Part shown: positions 7,449 through 14,540 of the stretch, piece by piece
Position numbering within the stretch: position 1 is the stretch's first letter
Layout of the letters: each line of letters starts with the position of its first letter
Assembly (NCBI GenBank): GCA_019746355.1
Contig: JAIESC010000218.1
Span: forward strand, 1-24,100
Source: Xanthobacteraceae bacterium
GTDB taxonomy: Bacteria; Pseudomonadota; Alphaproteobacteria; Rhizobiales; Xanthobacteraceae
Direction of reading: 5' to 3'
Length of the DNA: 24,100 nucleotides
Made by a program: the position numbers and the translations under genes
Notes under the pieces: generated by a model
The model's input: only the letters and a program-made list of their open reading frames with translations
What the model was told of the DNA's origin: nothing
The model's database searches: none

Positions 7449-8696
7449 TCAGAACGACATGATCCGGCGATAGCCGTGCCAGAACCCGCGAACCGCCGTT
7501 TCGGTCGCGCGCGAGTTCTTCTCGGAGCGGACCTCCCGCCCGCCCATTTCCATGAACGACATGACCTCCGGGCTGGTTTTCGTGCCGCGCTGCACGAATT
7601 CGTTGATGCAGCCGTCCTCCAGCGAAACCAGGCCTGCAGCGCCGGTCAGGTTGCTCTGCATGACGCGCATCTGCGACTGCTCGTCGGTGTCCCGCTCATA
7701 CCCCAGATAGATCCAGAACAATTCGGTCTTATCCACGCCGCGTGGCGCGAAAAAGCGGATCGCAAGCGAATTCAGCGTGAACTGAATGCACAGCGTCGGA
7801 AAAATCGTCTGGATGCTGTGCGTGATGCCGTCCTCGAACTCGTTCCATGAGCTCAGGAGGCCCGGCCCCTCGAGCGCAGAGTCGTAATTCGTCGAGTGAA
7901 CCTGCGGGTCATTGTATTCTTCGGCCTCCGCCATGTTGGCGCGCCGCGCGAAGCTGATGTGATGCCACTTGTCATCGGACAGGATGATCCCGCCATCCAT
8001 GTCGAGGCGGTTGACCTTGAACGTCGTGTAGAAGGTGTGCAGCAGCGTCGCGTGATATGAATCCCTGAGGTTCTCGGCGTAGAGCTTCCAGTTGTTGCGG
8101 ATGATCTGGCTGTGCGTGCCGAGAATCTTGAGCGGTCGGCCGAGATTGCGGCTGATGAACCGGGCCATCTCGGGTCCGAAGTAGGTCTCGACGCTCGCGA
8201 GGCCGTGGTCGAACGTTCCAAACACCATGCCGCAAAACGTTTCCACCTTGAGCGGCTGCAGGCGGTGCTTGCTGACGTCGAAATCGCTCGGCATCCCGCC
8301 ATGACCGCGCAGCCCGTTGCGGAAGGCGACGCCTTTCAGGCGACCGTCCAGGCCGTAATTCCAGGCGTGGTAGACACAATTGAGACTGGCCACGTTGTCT
8401 TTCTTTTTCAGACAGACCAGCGCGCCCTTATGGGCGCAGCGATTGACCATCGCGTGAATGACGCCGTCGCGGTCGCGGGTCACGACGACCGGCGTCTCGC
8501 CGACGGTGGTGGTCCGATAGTCACCCGGGTTCGGGATCTCCACTTCAAGACAGAGAAAATTCCACACCGGGCCGCGGAAAATTCTTTCCTGCTCAAGCTG
8601 GTAGATTTCGGGATCGGAGAACAGCCGGAATGGCGCGCGAACCACGCCGTCGGCGGGCCATTGGAATGGATTGTGCAATTCCATCGCAACGGACAT
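7449..8696 (-). CDS. Rieske ring-hydroxylating oxygenase alpha subunit (anthranilate/salicylate-type)
   Basis: This 415-residue protein is a complete catalytic subunit. The Rieske [2Fe-2S] ligands are Cys87 and His89 (NRCAHKG) and Cys107 and His110 (NCVYHAW), with the usual 17-residue spacing. The mononuclear iron site has His215 and His220 in RDSYHATLLH, with Asp361 (SLEDGC) a likely third ligand and Asp212 the expected electron-transfer bridge. The N-terminus (NPFQWPADGVVRAPF) and VWNFLCLEVEIPNPGDY recall AndAc-type anthranilate dioxygenase and salicylate hydroxylases; the substrate remains inference. A GGGAGGA site precedes the ATG. Ferredoxin and reductase genes are not in the window, so electrons must come from elsewhere. 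A LysR gene lies upstream on the same strand. Confidence 0.92.
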   Translation of the reverse strand: MSVAMELHNPFQWPADGVVRAPFRLFSDPEIYQLEQERIFRGPVWNFLCLEVEIPNPGDYRTTTVGETPVVVTRDRDGVIHAMVNRCAHKGALVCLKKKDNVASLNCVYHAWNYGLDGRLKGVAFRNGLRGHGGMPSDFDVSKHRLQPLKVETFCGMVFGTFDHGLASVETYFGPEMARFISRNLGRPLKILGTHSQIIRNNWKLYAENLRDSYHATLLHTFYTTFKVNRLDMDGGIILSDDKWHHISFARRANMAEAEEYNDPQVHSTNYDSALEGPGLLSSWNEFEDGITHSIQTIFPTLCIQFTLNSLAIRFFAPRGVDKTELFWIYLGYERDTDEQSQMRVMQSNLTGAAGLVSLEDGCINEFVQRGTKTSPEVMSFMEMGGREVRSEKNSRATETAVRGFWHGYRRIMSF

Positions 8697-8760
8697 GGGA
8701 CATTCCTCCCGAAATGCAGCCGCGCGAGGCCGTGGCGGCCGTTTTTCAAATTCGTATCAT

Positions 8761-8785
8761 TCGAAATCCTGCATTCGAATTTCGA
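8761..8785. promoter_or_regulatory. Candidate LysR-type binding site upstream of the oxygenase
   Basis: TCGAAAT (8761-8767) and ATTTCGA (8779-8785) form a perfect 7-bp inverted repeat around an 11-base centre. It contains the T-N11-A geometry typical of LysR-family sites and lies 65 bases upstream of the alpha-subunit ATG. A separate 10-bp palindrome TTTCGCGAAA sits at 8803-8812. Confidence 0.5.
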
Positions 8786-8870
8786 TCGCCGCCAATAAAG
8801 CGTTTCGCGAAATTAATAAGGCGGGCTTATCAGACCAAGGACGTCCGCGAGACCGAGGACGCCTGGTCCT

Positions 8871-9767
8871 CTATCGCCGCCGCACGAAATGCCTGGCCTT
8901 GTTGATCAGCGAAACGACCGCGGGGGCCTGCTCGGATTTGCGGAAAACGAGCGCCAGGTCGGTGACGCCTTTCGCGCCGGCCAGCGGCCGGTAGACGACA
9001 TTGGGAAAGCGAAGGTTGCGAAGCGAGTCGGGAACGAACGCAACGCCGAGCCCGGCGCCAACCAGACTCGCAATCGCCGCAAACTGGCGGCCGCGCTGGG
9101 TGATGCGCGGCACCAGATGACCGGCACGGCAGATCGCCGCCACCTGGGCGTGAAAGCCGACGCCCTCCTGGAAGTGGGTGGCGATGAACGACTCGTCCGC
9201 CAGGGCCGCGATCGGGACCGCATGACGGCGGGAAAGCGGATGGCCCTTGGGCAAGGCAACGATGATCGGCTCGCGCCACAACATCAGTGACGTGACCCCA
9301 TCCGGCCACCGCGGCACCGGCGGCCTGATGAAGCCGACGTCGATCCGGCCGTTGTAGACATCCTCGACCTGCTGAGTGATGTCGAGTTCATGCAGATGCA
9401 GTTCAACGTCCGGATTGGTCTTGCGGTAGTCGGAAATGATCTTCGAGAGCATGCCGGATAATGCCGCCGAGCCGACGAAGCCGATTTCCACCGAGCCTTG
9501 CTCTCCCCGGCCGGCCTTCCGAGCCACAGTTGCGGTGCGCTCGGCTTGCTCAAGCGTGCGTATGGCCTGTTCGAGCGTGAGGCGGCCGGCGACGGTCAAC
9601 TGAACCGAACGCTTGGTGCGCTGAAACAGCTTGGCGCCGAGATCCCGTTCAAGGGTTTGGATTTGTTGCGTGAGCGCAGGCTGGGCGATGCCCAGCCGTT
9701 GCGCCGCGCGGCCGAAATGCAGCTCTTCCGCGAGAGCACGAAAATAGCCGAGTTGACGGAGCTCCAT
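8871..9767 (-). CDS. LysR-family transcriptional regulator
   Basis: From the ATG at 9767 the protein has 298 residues, normal for LysR regulators; an alternative start at 9809 adds 14 residues without similarity. The N-terminal winged helix-turn-helix is clear: MELRQLGYFRALAEELHFGR, then AAQRLGIAQPALTQQIQTLE. The effector domain follows, with VEIGFVGSAALSGMLSKII and the middle region IDVGFIRPPVPRWP. The HTH resembles the CatM/BenM/CbbR branch. It lies upstream of the oxygenase genes on the same strand, with a LysR-like inverted repeat in the intervening 174 bp. It probably activates the oxygenase operon in response to a substrate or product; the effector is unknown. Confidence 0.9.
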   Translation of the reverse strand: MELRQLGYFRALAEELHFGRAAQRLGIAQPALTQQIQTLERDLGAKLFQRTKRSVQLTVAGRLTLEQAIRTLEQAERTATVARKAGRGEQGSVEIGFVGSAALSGMLSKIISDYRKTNPDVELHLHELDITQQVEDVYNGRIDVGFIRPPVPRWPDGVTSLMLWREPIIVALPKGHPLSRRHAVPIAALADESFIATHFQEGVGFHAQVAAICRAGHLVPRITQRGRQFAAIASLVGAGLGVAFVPDSLRNLRFPNVVYRPLAGAKGVTDLALVFRKSEQAPAVVSLINKARHFVRRR

Positions 9768-9987
9768 TTGCTGCTCTTGGACGTAGCCGACCCGGCGCAA
9801 GCCTAGCACAAGGTCTTCTGCCTACCGGCGTGCGCACGCAGCTTCCGACCCCGCATGTACGACGCGACCCTGTTCCTCGTGTCAGTGCAACTGAAGACGA
9901 TTTCTCCGGAACTGCCAGTTCAGTGGCGGGTTTGAGGAATAGCGCGAATTCGGAAAGGCGTTCGGCATCGATCTGAGGGGTCGCCCG
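9768..9987. other. Divergent lysR/glk intergenic region
   Basis: This 220-bp space must hold the promoters of the LysR gene (minus) and the glucokinase gene (plus). I see no confident -35/-10 pair or strong palindrome. Confidence 0.4.
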
Positions 9988-11001
9988 ATGGCGGAATTGG
10001 TTCTTGTCGGGGATATTGGCGGCACCAATGCCCGGTTCGCGTTGGCAAGCCGCGGGTCATTGTCATGCGTTCATTCCTCCAAAGCCGCCGAACACTCGGG
10101 CGTGCTGGAGGCAGCGACCCGTTTCCTCACTCGCGAGTGCGAGGCGGCAAATCTCGAAGGCGTCGCACTCGGCGTTGCCGGGCCGGTCCGCAACGGGAGG
10201 TCAACAATCACCAACACCGGCTGGACCGTCGACAGAAAAGCTCTTCAGTCTCACTTGAACTGCCAGGCCGTGTACCTGCTGAACGACTTCGAGGCGCTGG
10301 CATGGTCGCTTCCGCACCTGTCGGCGTCGCATGTGGTCCAGCTGCATGCTGGAAAGGCAGTCGCCGATGCGCCGCAACTGGTCGTGGGACCAGGCACCGG
10401 GTTTGGAGCAGCGTGCCTGGTTCGCGATGACGGCCGGTTCGTTGCGGTTACGGGCGAAGCAGGTCACTCGACCTGTCCCGCCGCCTCAGCGTCCGACGAG
10501 GAAATTGTTGGTCGTTTGCGAAAACGCTTCGATCACGTTTCGATCGAGCGGGTGCTGTCGGGTCCGGGGCTGCAAAACCTGTACGGTGCTCTGGCCGAAA
10601 TCGCCGGCACAGACGTGCCCTCGCGACGTGCCAGCGAGATCGCGGAAGCCGGCCTGCAAGGAACCTGCGAGACATGCAGCCGGGCGCTGGACGCATTTTG
10701 CGAGATGCTCGGCACGGTTGCCGGCAACCTTGCACTCACATTTGGTGCCGTCGGCGGCGTGTATATTGCGGGCGGCATCGTTCCGCGCATCCTGCCAAGG
10801 CTGCAGCAGTCCGGATTCGAGGATCGCTTCCTCGCCAAAGGGCGCTATCGGAACTACGTTCAGAACATTCCCGTACACGTGATCCTGCATCCGCAGGCGT
10901 CGCTCGTGGGTCTCGCAGCTTACTTCGACGCTCAACGCCGAGCAGCCAAGGCAGAGGCCAGGACAGAATCCAGCACAAGCGGGCCCTCGCCCAAGGCTTG
11001 A
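9988..11001 (+). CDS. glk: Glucokinase (ROK-unrelated, Glk family)
   Basis: This 337-residue protein is an ATP-dependent glucokinase that makes glucose 6-phosphate. Motifs in order are the ATP phosphate loop DIGGTNARFA at 9-18, the catalytic-base segment NDFEALAW with Asp100, the GPGTGFGAA loop at 134-142, GEAGHS at 156-161, and the C-terminal nucleotide loop GGVYIAGGI near 255. E. coli Glk has 321 residues; the extra length is a low-complexity C-terminal tail rich in Ala, Glu and Ser. The stop codon lies inside the first unit of a 13-bp tandem repeat, so the tail may have grown by repeat slippage. The gene is monocistronic and convergent with dksA. Its link to the catabolic genes is only positional. 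Confidence 0.92.
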   Translation: MAELVLVGDIGGTNARFALASRGSLSCVHSSKAAEHSGVLEAATRFLTRECEAANLEGVALGVAGPVRNGRSTITNTGWTVDRKALQSHLNCQAVYLLNDFEALAWSLPHLSASHVVQLHAGKAVADAPQLVVGPGTGFGAACLVRDDGRFVAVTGEAGHSTCPAASASDEEIVGRLRKRFDHVSIERVLSGPGLQNLYGALAEIAGTDVPSRRASEIAEAGLQGTCETCSRALDAFCEMLGTVAGNLALTFGAVGGVYIAGGIVPRILPRLQQSGFEDRFLAKGRYRNYVQNIPVHVILHPQASLVGLAAYFDAQRRAAKAEARTESSTSGPSPKA

Positions 11002-11027
11002 GCCCAAGGCCTGAGCCCAAGGCTTGT
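10989..11027 (+). repeat. Three tandem 13-bp repeats at the glk 3' end
   Basis: Units GCCCAAGGCTTGA (10989-11001), GCCCAAGGCCTGA (11002-11014) and GCCCAAGGCTTGT (11015-11027) are adjacent and differ at one or two bases. The glk stop codon is the TGA of the first unit. Confidence 0.8.
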
Positions 11028-11052
11028 CTCGCCACCTTCTCCTGCAACGCGA

Positions 11053-11076
11053 ATGGCCGGGCTGATACCCGGCCAT
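11053..11076. terminator. Hairpin between convergent glk and dksA
   Basis: A perfect 9-bp stem ATGGCCGGG/CCCGGCCAT encloses the loop CTGATA. It sits 51 bases after the glk stop and 33 before the dksA stop. No T-tract follows on either strand, so it may act as a bidirectional mRNA 3' hairpin. Confidence 0.5.
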
Positions 11077-11109
11077 CGCAACAAATCCGGAAAACCCAGA
11101 GACTTGCCG

Positions 11110-11646
11110 TCAGTCGTCCCGGTAGATCCGTTCGCGCCGCTCATGGCGCTCCTGGGCCTCCACCGAAAGCGTCGCGATCGGTCGGGCCTCGAGCCGCTTG
11201 ATCGCGATCGGGTCGCCGGTTTCCTCGCAATAGCCGTAGGTGCCGTCGTCGATCCGGTGCAGCGCGGCGTCGATCTTGGCGATCAGCTTGCGCTGGCGGT
11301 CGCGGGCGCGGAGCTCGATGGCCCGGTCGGTTTCAGACGAGGCGCGGTCGGCCAGGTCGGGATGGTTTTGGTTTTCGTCCTGCAGGTGCTGCAGGGTTTC
11401 CTTGGCTTCCTTGAGGATGTCGTCCCGCCAGGACATCAGCTTCTGGCGGAAATACTCCCTCTGGCGTTCGTTCATGAACGGCTCTTTGTCGGTCGGGCGG
11501 TACGTCTTGCCCTTAGCCGTCCGAAGGACGGCGTCGCTGCGCTCGCCTATGTCCACACTGCCGTTTCCGTTCTTGGCGTGCCCATTCAGGCCGTTGTGGC
11601 CGTTGGCTGCGATTGTCGTCCCCTTGATACCCTTCTTGGTCGGCAT
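11110..11646 (-). CDS. dksA: DksA-type RNA polymerase-binding regulator, reduced zinc finger
   Basis: DksA binds the RNA polymerase secondary channel and acts with ppGpp in the stringent response. The ATG at 11646 gives 178 residues; an in-frame GTG lies at 11655. The core has the long coiled coil (FMNERQREYFRQKLMSWRDD onward) with the tip DxA motif (Asp100 and Ala102 in LADRASSE), then the C-terminal domain GTYGYCEETGDPIAIKRLEA. Only Cys140 remains of the four zinc cysteines of E. coli DksA; the others are replaced, with Thr143 and Ser161 in the region. As far as I recall this is usual in alphaproteobacterial DksA. A Gly/Asn/Lys-rich N-terminal extension of about 45 residues is poorly conserved-looking. 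The gene sits between glk and fliX. Confidence 0.9.
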   Translation of the reverse strand: MPTKKGIKGTTIAANGHNGLNGHAKNGNGSVDIGERSDAVLRTAKGKTYRPTDKEPFMNERQREYFRQKLMSWRDDILKEAKETLQHLQDENQNHPDLADRASSETDRAIELRARDRQRKLIAKIDAALHRIDDGTYGYCEETGDPIAIKRLEARPIATLSVEAQERHERRERIYRDD

Positions 11647-11655
11647 ATACCCCAC

Positions 11656-11860
11656 CCTTACTCGGTCGAGCCTCCCATGCTCTCGCGGGCGAGCTTATAG
11701 TGATCCACCCATGCGCCGACAAGCACGGAATGCAGGCACGACGATGGCTTCGATGCTGCAGCGCACTTTAGGCCAAAGCGCTGAGTTCATGTACGTTTTT
11801 TGACATCGTCCGGACCGGACGGAGGCCGCAAACAGGCGGCCCAAGAGCCGCAGAACGGGG
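11656..11860 (-). other. fliX-dksA intergenic region
   Basis: This 205-bp gap lies downstream of fliX and upstream of dksA on the minus strand. It has two small inverted repeats: CGTCCG/CGGACG (11807-11821) and GGCCGC/GCGGCC (11824-11841). Neither is followed by a T-tract in the fliX direction. The dksA promoter should be here but cannot be placed by eye. Confidence 0.4.
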
Positions 11861-12274
11861 TCAGCGGCGGGGACTGATCTTGGCGATTTCGACTTCGACC
11901 CGGAGCTCGATCTCGGCGAGCACGGTATCGAGACCGGGATCGCCGGAGCCGTCCCGGAGCCCGGCGGTGGCCGCCTTCAACCGGGTCAAGGTGGCGGGCC
12001 CGACGCTGCCGGCCAAGACCGCGATCTTGAGCTCGTCGAGCATGTCGAGGGCGATGCCGCCCCGCTTGACCGCCCGCTTCTTCCGCTCGCCCGGCCCCTC
12101 CTCGCCTTGCAACGCGAGCAAGGCGTCGATGCCGCCGATGGTGCGAAGCGGCGCGCTCGCCGCCGTCGACGTCGTCGTCTCGCCTTCGGCAACCGAGAAG
12201 CCGCCCGACGCGGCCCGGCGCGGTCCCGACGCATTGGCTAACCGTGCAGTGGCGTTCGGTCCGGCGATGCGCAT
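11861..12274 (-). CDS. fliX: Flagellar assembly regulator FliX
   Basis: The ATG at 12274 gives 137 residues, close to the roughly 140 of Caulobacter FliX. In Caulobacter FliX works with the sigma-54 activator FlbD to couple basal-body assembly to later flagellar gene expression. The family pattern is visible: start MRIAGPNATARL, a low-complexity SGGFSVAEGE linker, IGGIDALLALQGEEGPGERK, and a C-terminal helical half with ALDMLDELKIAVLAGSVGPA and VLAEIELRVEVEIAKIS. It is divergent from flgI, and the shared 241-bp gap carries a sigma-54 promoter and palindromes likely bound by FlbD. A 5' extension of the reading frame to 12385 lacks FliX similarity and covers those palindromes, so it is not used. 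Confidence 0.9.
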   Translation of the reverse strand: MRIAGPNATARLANASGPRRAASGGFSVAEGETTTSTAASAPLRTIGGIDALLALQGEEGPGERKKRAVKRGGIALDMLDELKIAVLAGSVGPATLTRLKAATAGLRDGSGDPGLDTVLAEIELRVEVEIAKISPRR

Positions 12275-12361
12275 CGCGTGATGCCTTGCTTTAAGACCGG
12301 GCGGCGGAGTCCGTCCGAATTGCGTCAAGGTGGGGCCGTTATGGTTAACCGCCGGTAAATG

Positions 12362-12380
12362 CCCGGCAGATTTTGCCGGG
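12362..12380. promoter_or_regulatory. Palindromic enhancer-like site 1 (FlbD/ftr-like)
   Basis: CCCGGCA (12362-12368) and TGCCGGG (12374-12380) form a perfect 7-bp inverted repeat with a 5-base A/T-rich centre. It is centred about 117 bases upstream of the expected sigma-54 start site of flgI, a usual distance for an NtrC-type enhancer. FlbD is the expected ligand because fliX is adjacent. Confidence 0.55.
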
Positions 12381-12382
12381 AG

Positions 12383-12401
12383 CACGGCAGGCTCCGCCGG
12401 G
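12383..12401. promoter_or_regulatory. Palindromic enhancer-like site 2 (FlbD/ftr-like)
   Basis: CACGGCAGGCTCCGCCGGG matches site 1 at 14 of 19 positions and keeps the CGGCA and GCCGGG parts. Its centre is 21 bp from that of site 1, two helical turns, so both sites face the same side of the DNA. Confidence 0.45.
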
Positions 12402-12460
12402 TGCGCGCGCGGGCGTAAAAATAAATCACCGCTTTTTCAACGATTTGATTCGATAACGCG

Positions 12461-12477
12461 TTGGCACGGCGCTGGCA
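12461..12477 (+). promoter_or_regulatory. Sigma-54 promoter of flgI
   Basis: TTGGCACGGCGCTGGCA has the -24 GG (12463-12464) and the -12 GC (12475-12476) separated by exactly 10 bases, and TTGGCACG matches the -24 consensus fully. The -12 box is TGGCA rather than TTGCA. Transcription would start near 12488, about 28 bases before the flgI ATG. Confidence 0.75.
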
Positions 12478-12515
12478 TAGCGGCATGCGGTCCGAACTCA
12501 TTGGGGAGCAATGTG

Positions 12516-13667
12516 ATGCGGACGTTGCATCGTGCGTTCGCCGCGGCTGTCGCGGTGCTGACAGTTATTTGCTTTTGTGCCGCGGCGCCTTCGCGCGCGG
12601 ACGAGCCTTATCGCGTGTCGTCGACGTCGCGGATCAAGGATCTCGCGAACATCGAAGGCGTGCGCCAGAACCAGCTCATCGGCTACGGCCTGGTCGTCGG
12701 CCTCAACGGCACCGGCGATACGCTGACCAACATCCCGTTCACCCGGCAGTCGCTGCAAGCGATGCTCGAACGGCTCGGCGTGAACATCCGCGGCCAGACC
12801 ATCCGCACCGGCAACGTCGCGGCGGTGATGGTCACAGCGAACCTTCCGGCCTTCGGCACGCAAGGCTCGCGCATCGACGTCACGGTGTCCGCGCTCGGCG
12901 ACGCCAAGAGCCTGCAGGGCGGCACCCTTCTCGTCACACCGCTGCTCGGCGCCGACGGCAACGTCTACGCGGTCGGCCAGGGCTCGGTCGCGATCTCCGG
13001 TTTCCAGGCCGAGGGTGAAGCCGCCAAGATCGTGCGCGGCGTGCCGACCGTCGGCCGCATCTCCAACGGCGCGATCATCGAGCGCGAGATCGAGTTTGCG
13101 CTGAACCGGCTCAACCAGGTGCGGCTCGCGCTGCGCAATCCCGACTTCACCACCGCCAAGCGCATCGCCGCCGCGATCAACGACTTCATCGGCGCGAGCA
13201 CCGCCGAGCCGCTCGACCAGTCGACGGTGCAGGTCAACGTGCCGAAGATCTACGCCGGCAACGTCGTGTCGCTGCTCACCGAGATCGAGCAGTTGCAGAT
13301 CGAGCCTGACCTCTCGGCCAGAATCGTCATCGACGAACGCTCCGGCGTGATCGTGATGGGCCGCGACGTGCGCGTCTCGACCGTCGCCGTCGCACAGGGA
13401 AATCTCACCGTCACGATCTCCGAGACCCCGCAGGTGAGCCAGCCGGGCCCGTTCGCGAACCGTGGCGCGCAGACCGTGCGGGTGCCGCGCAGCCGGGTCG
13501 GCGTGCAGGAGGACGGCCGGCGGCTGGCGCTGGTGCGCGAGGGCGTATCGCTGCAGCAGCTCGTCGACGGGCTCAATGCGCTCGGCATCGGGCCGCGCGA
13601 CATGATCGCCATCCTTCAGGCGATCAAGGCCGCGGGCGCGATCCAGGCCGAAATCGAGGTGATGTGA
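12516..13667 (+). CDS. flgI: Flagellar P-ring protein FlgI
   Basis: The ATG at 12516 is preceded by GGGGAG at 12503-12508 and gives 383 residues, normal for FlgI. FlgI forms the periplasmic P ring. A Sec signal peptide covers the first 27 or so residues (MRTLHRAFAAAVAVLTVICF, then CAAAPSRA before the cut). The mature part shows family signatures SSTSRIKDLANIEGVRQNQL, IGYGLVVGLNGTGD, FTRQSLQAMLERLGV and the C-terminal LQQLVDGLNALGIGPRDMIA. It is driven by the sigma-54 promoter at 12461-12477. Its stop overlaps the ATG of the next gene, so flgI and the rod-binding gene are translationally coupled. Confidence 0.96.
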   Translation: MRTLHRAFAAAVAVLTVICFCAAAPSRADEPYRVSSTSRIKDLANIEGVRQNQLIGYGLVVGLNGTGDTLTNIPFTRQSLQAMLERLGVNIRGQTIRTGNVAAVMVTANLPAFGTQGSRIDVTVSALGDAKSLQGGTLLVTPLLGADGNVYAVGQGSVAISGFQAEGEAAKIVRGVPTVGRISNGAIIEREIEFALNRLNQVRLALRNPDFTTAKRIAAAINDFIGASTAEPLDQSTVQVNVPKIYAGNVVSLLTEIEQLQIEPDLSARIVIDERSGVIVMGRDVRVSTVAVAQGNLTVTISETPQVSQPGPFANRGAQTVRVPRSRVGVQEDGRRLALVREGVSLQQLVDGLNALGIGPRDMIAILQAIKAAGAIQAEIEVM

Positions 13668-13981
13668 TGGCCTCCATCGCCTTCGCGCCGCAGCTTTCGG
13701 CGGATGCCACCGCGGCGCTCGCCGGCGCCAAGGGCAACCTTACGGGCCGTGCGGCGAAAGCCCGCGGCCAGGCCGAGGACTTCGAGGCAATGTTCCTCAA
13801 CAGCATGTTCCAGCAGATGTTCGAAGGTGTCGGCAAAGGGCCGTTCAGCGGCGGCCCCGGCGCCACCATCTGGCGGTCGTTCCTGACCGACGAATACTCC
13901 AAGTCGTTCGTGAAGAAAGGCGGCATCGGCCTCGCCAACGAGGTCGAGCGCGCGCTGCTCGCCCAGCAGGAAATCCGATGA
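13667..13981 (+). CDS. flgJ: FlgJ rod-binding domain protein (CheL-type, no muramidase)
   Basis: This 104-residue protein is only the N-terminal rod-binding domain of FlgJ: KARGQAEDFEAMFLNSMFQQ followed by MFEGVG, then IWRSFLTDEYSKSFVKKGGI and GLANEVERALLAQQ. The muramidase domain of enterobacterial FlgJ is missing, as usual in alphaproteobacteria, where the gene is called cheL in Caulobacter. It is thought to act as a rod cap or scaffold in the periplasm. The ATG overlaps the flgI stop; an in-frame GTG lies one codon upstream. The stop overlaps the start of the next gene by ATGA, so three genes form one coupled unit. Confidence 0.88.
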   Translation: MASIAFAPQLSADATAALAGAKGNLTGRAAKARGQAEDFEAMFLNSMFQQMFEGVGKGPFSGGPGATIWRSFLTDEYSKSFVKKGGIGLANEVERALLAQQEIR

Positions 13982-14460
13982 GCAACCTCCCCGCAAAGCC
14001 TGAACCCGTGCGGCCGGTCGCAAGCCCGGCCGAAGCCGAAGCCTTGATCAAGCATCTGCTCGACGTGATGGATGCGCTGCTCGGCACCGTCGAGGAGGAA
14101 ACCGAGCTGGTTCGCGCCGGCAAGCTCAACGAGGCCTCGAAACTCGAGCCAACCAAGGCCGAGCTGTCGCGCATGTACATTGCGGACACGACGCGAATCA
14201 AAGCAAGTCAGGGTTATCTGGCGCGCACAACGCCCGGGATGGTCGACGACCTGCGCCAGCGCCACGATGAATTCCGGGCGCTGCTGCAGATGAACATGAC
14301 GGTGCTCGCCACGGCGCATGCGGTGTCGGAAAGCATCATGCGCGGCGTGTCGAACGAACTGGCCCGCAAGGCCACGCCTCAGGCGTACGGCGCGACCGGC
14401 CGGGCCACCACCCCGCCGGTCAGCAGCCAGCAACCGCTGGCGCTCAGTCGCGTCTTGTAG
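13978..14460 (+). CDS. FlgN/FlbY-like flagellar protein
   Basis: This 160-residue, mainly helical protein has the length and heptad-rich character of the flagellar export chaperone FlgN: ALIKHLLDVMDALLGTVEEE then TELVRAGKLNEASKLEPTKA, a pattern like the FlgN 'E...L..G....L..L...K..L' stretch. The C-terminal 35 residues are Ala/Pro/Ser-rich. Its place directly after flgI and the cheL-type gene matches Caulobacter flbY. FlgN chaperones hook-associated proteins FlgK and FlgL for export; that role here is inference from similarity of pattern and place. The start overlaps the preceding stop by four bases. About 80 bp separate it from the next gene. Confidence 0.7.
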   Translation: MSNLPAKPEPVRPVASPAEAEALIKHLLDVMDALLGTVEEETELVRAGKLNEASKLEPTKAELSRMYIADTTRIKASQGYLARTTPGMVDDLRQRHDEFRALLQMNMTVLATAHAVSESIMRGVSNELARKATPQAYGATGRATTPPVSSQQPLALSRVL

Positions 14461-14540
14461 CGTTGCGTCGAAGATAACGTTTCGGAATGCGAGCTCGGTT
14501 CGGGTTCGCGCGGGGCGATGGCAACCGCAAGGAGACCGAA

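Noticed and set aside
11801..11821. TTTTTTGACATCGTCCGGACCGGACG as a terminator or -35 box
   Set aside because: The T-run lies on the wrong side of the hairpin for fliX transcripts, and no matching -10 or plus-strand gene follows.
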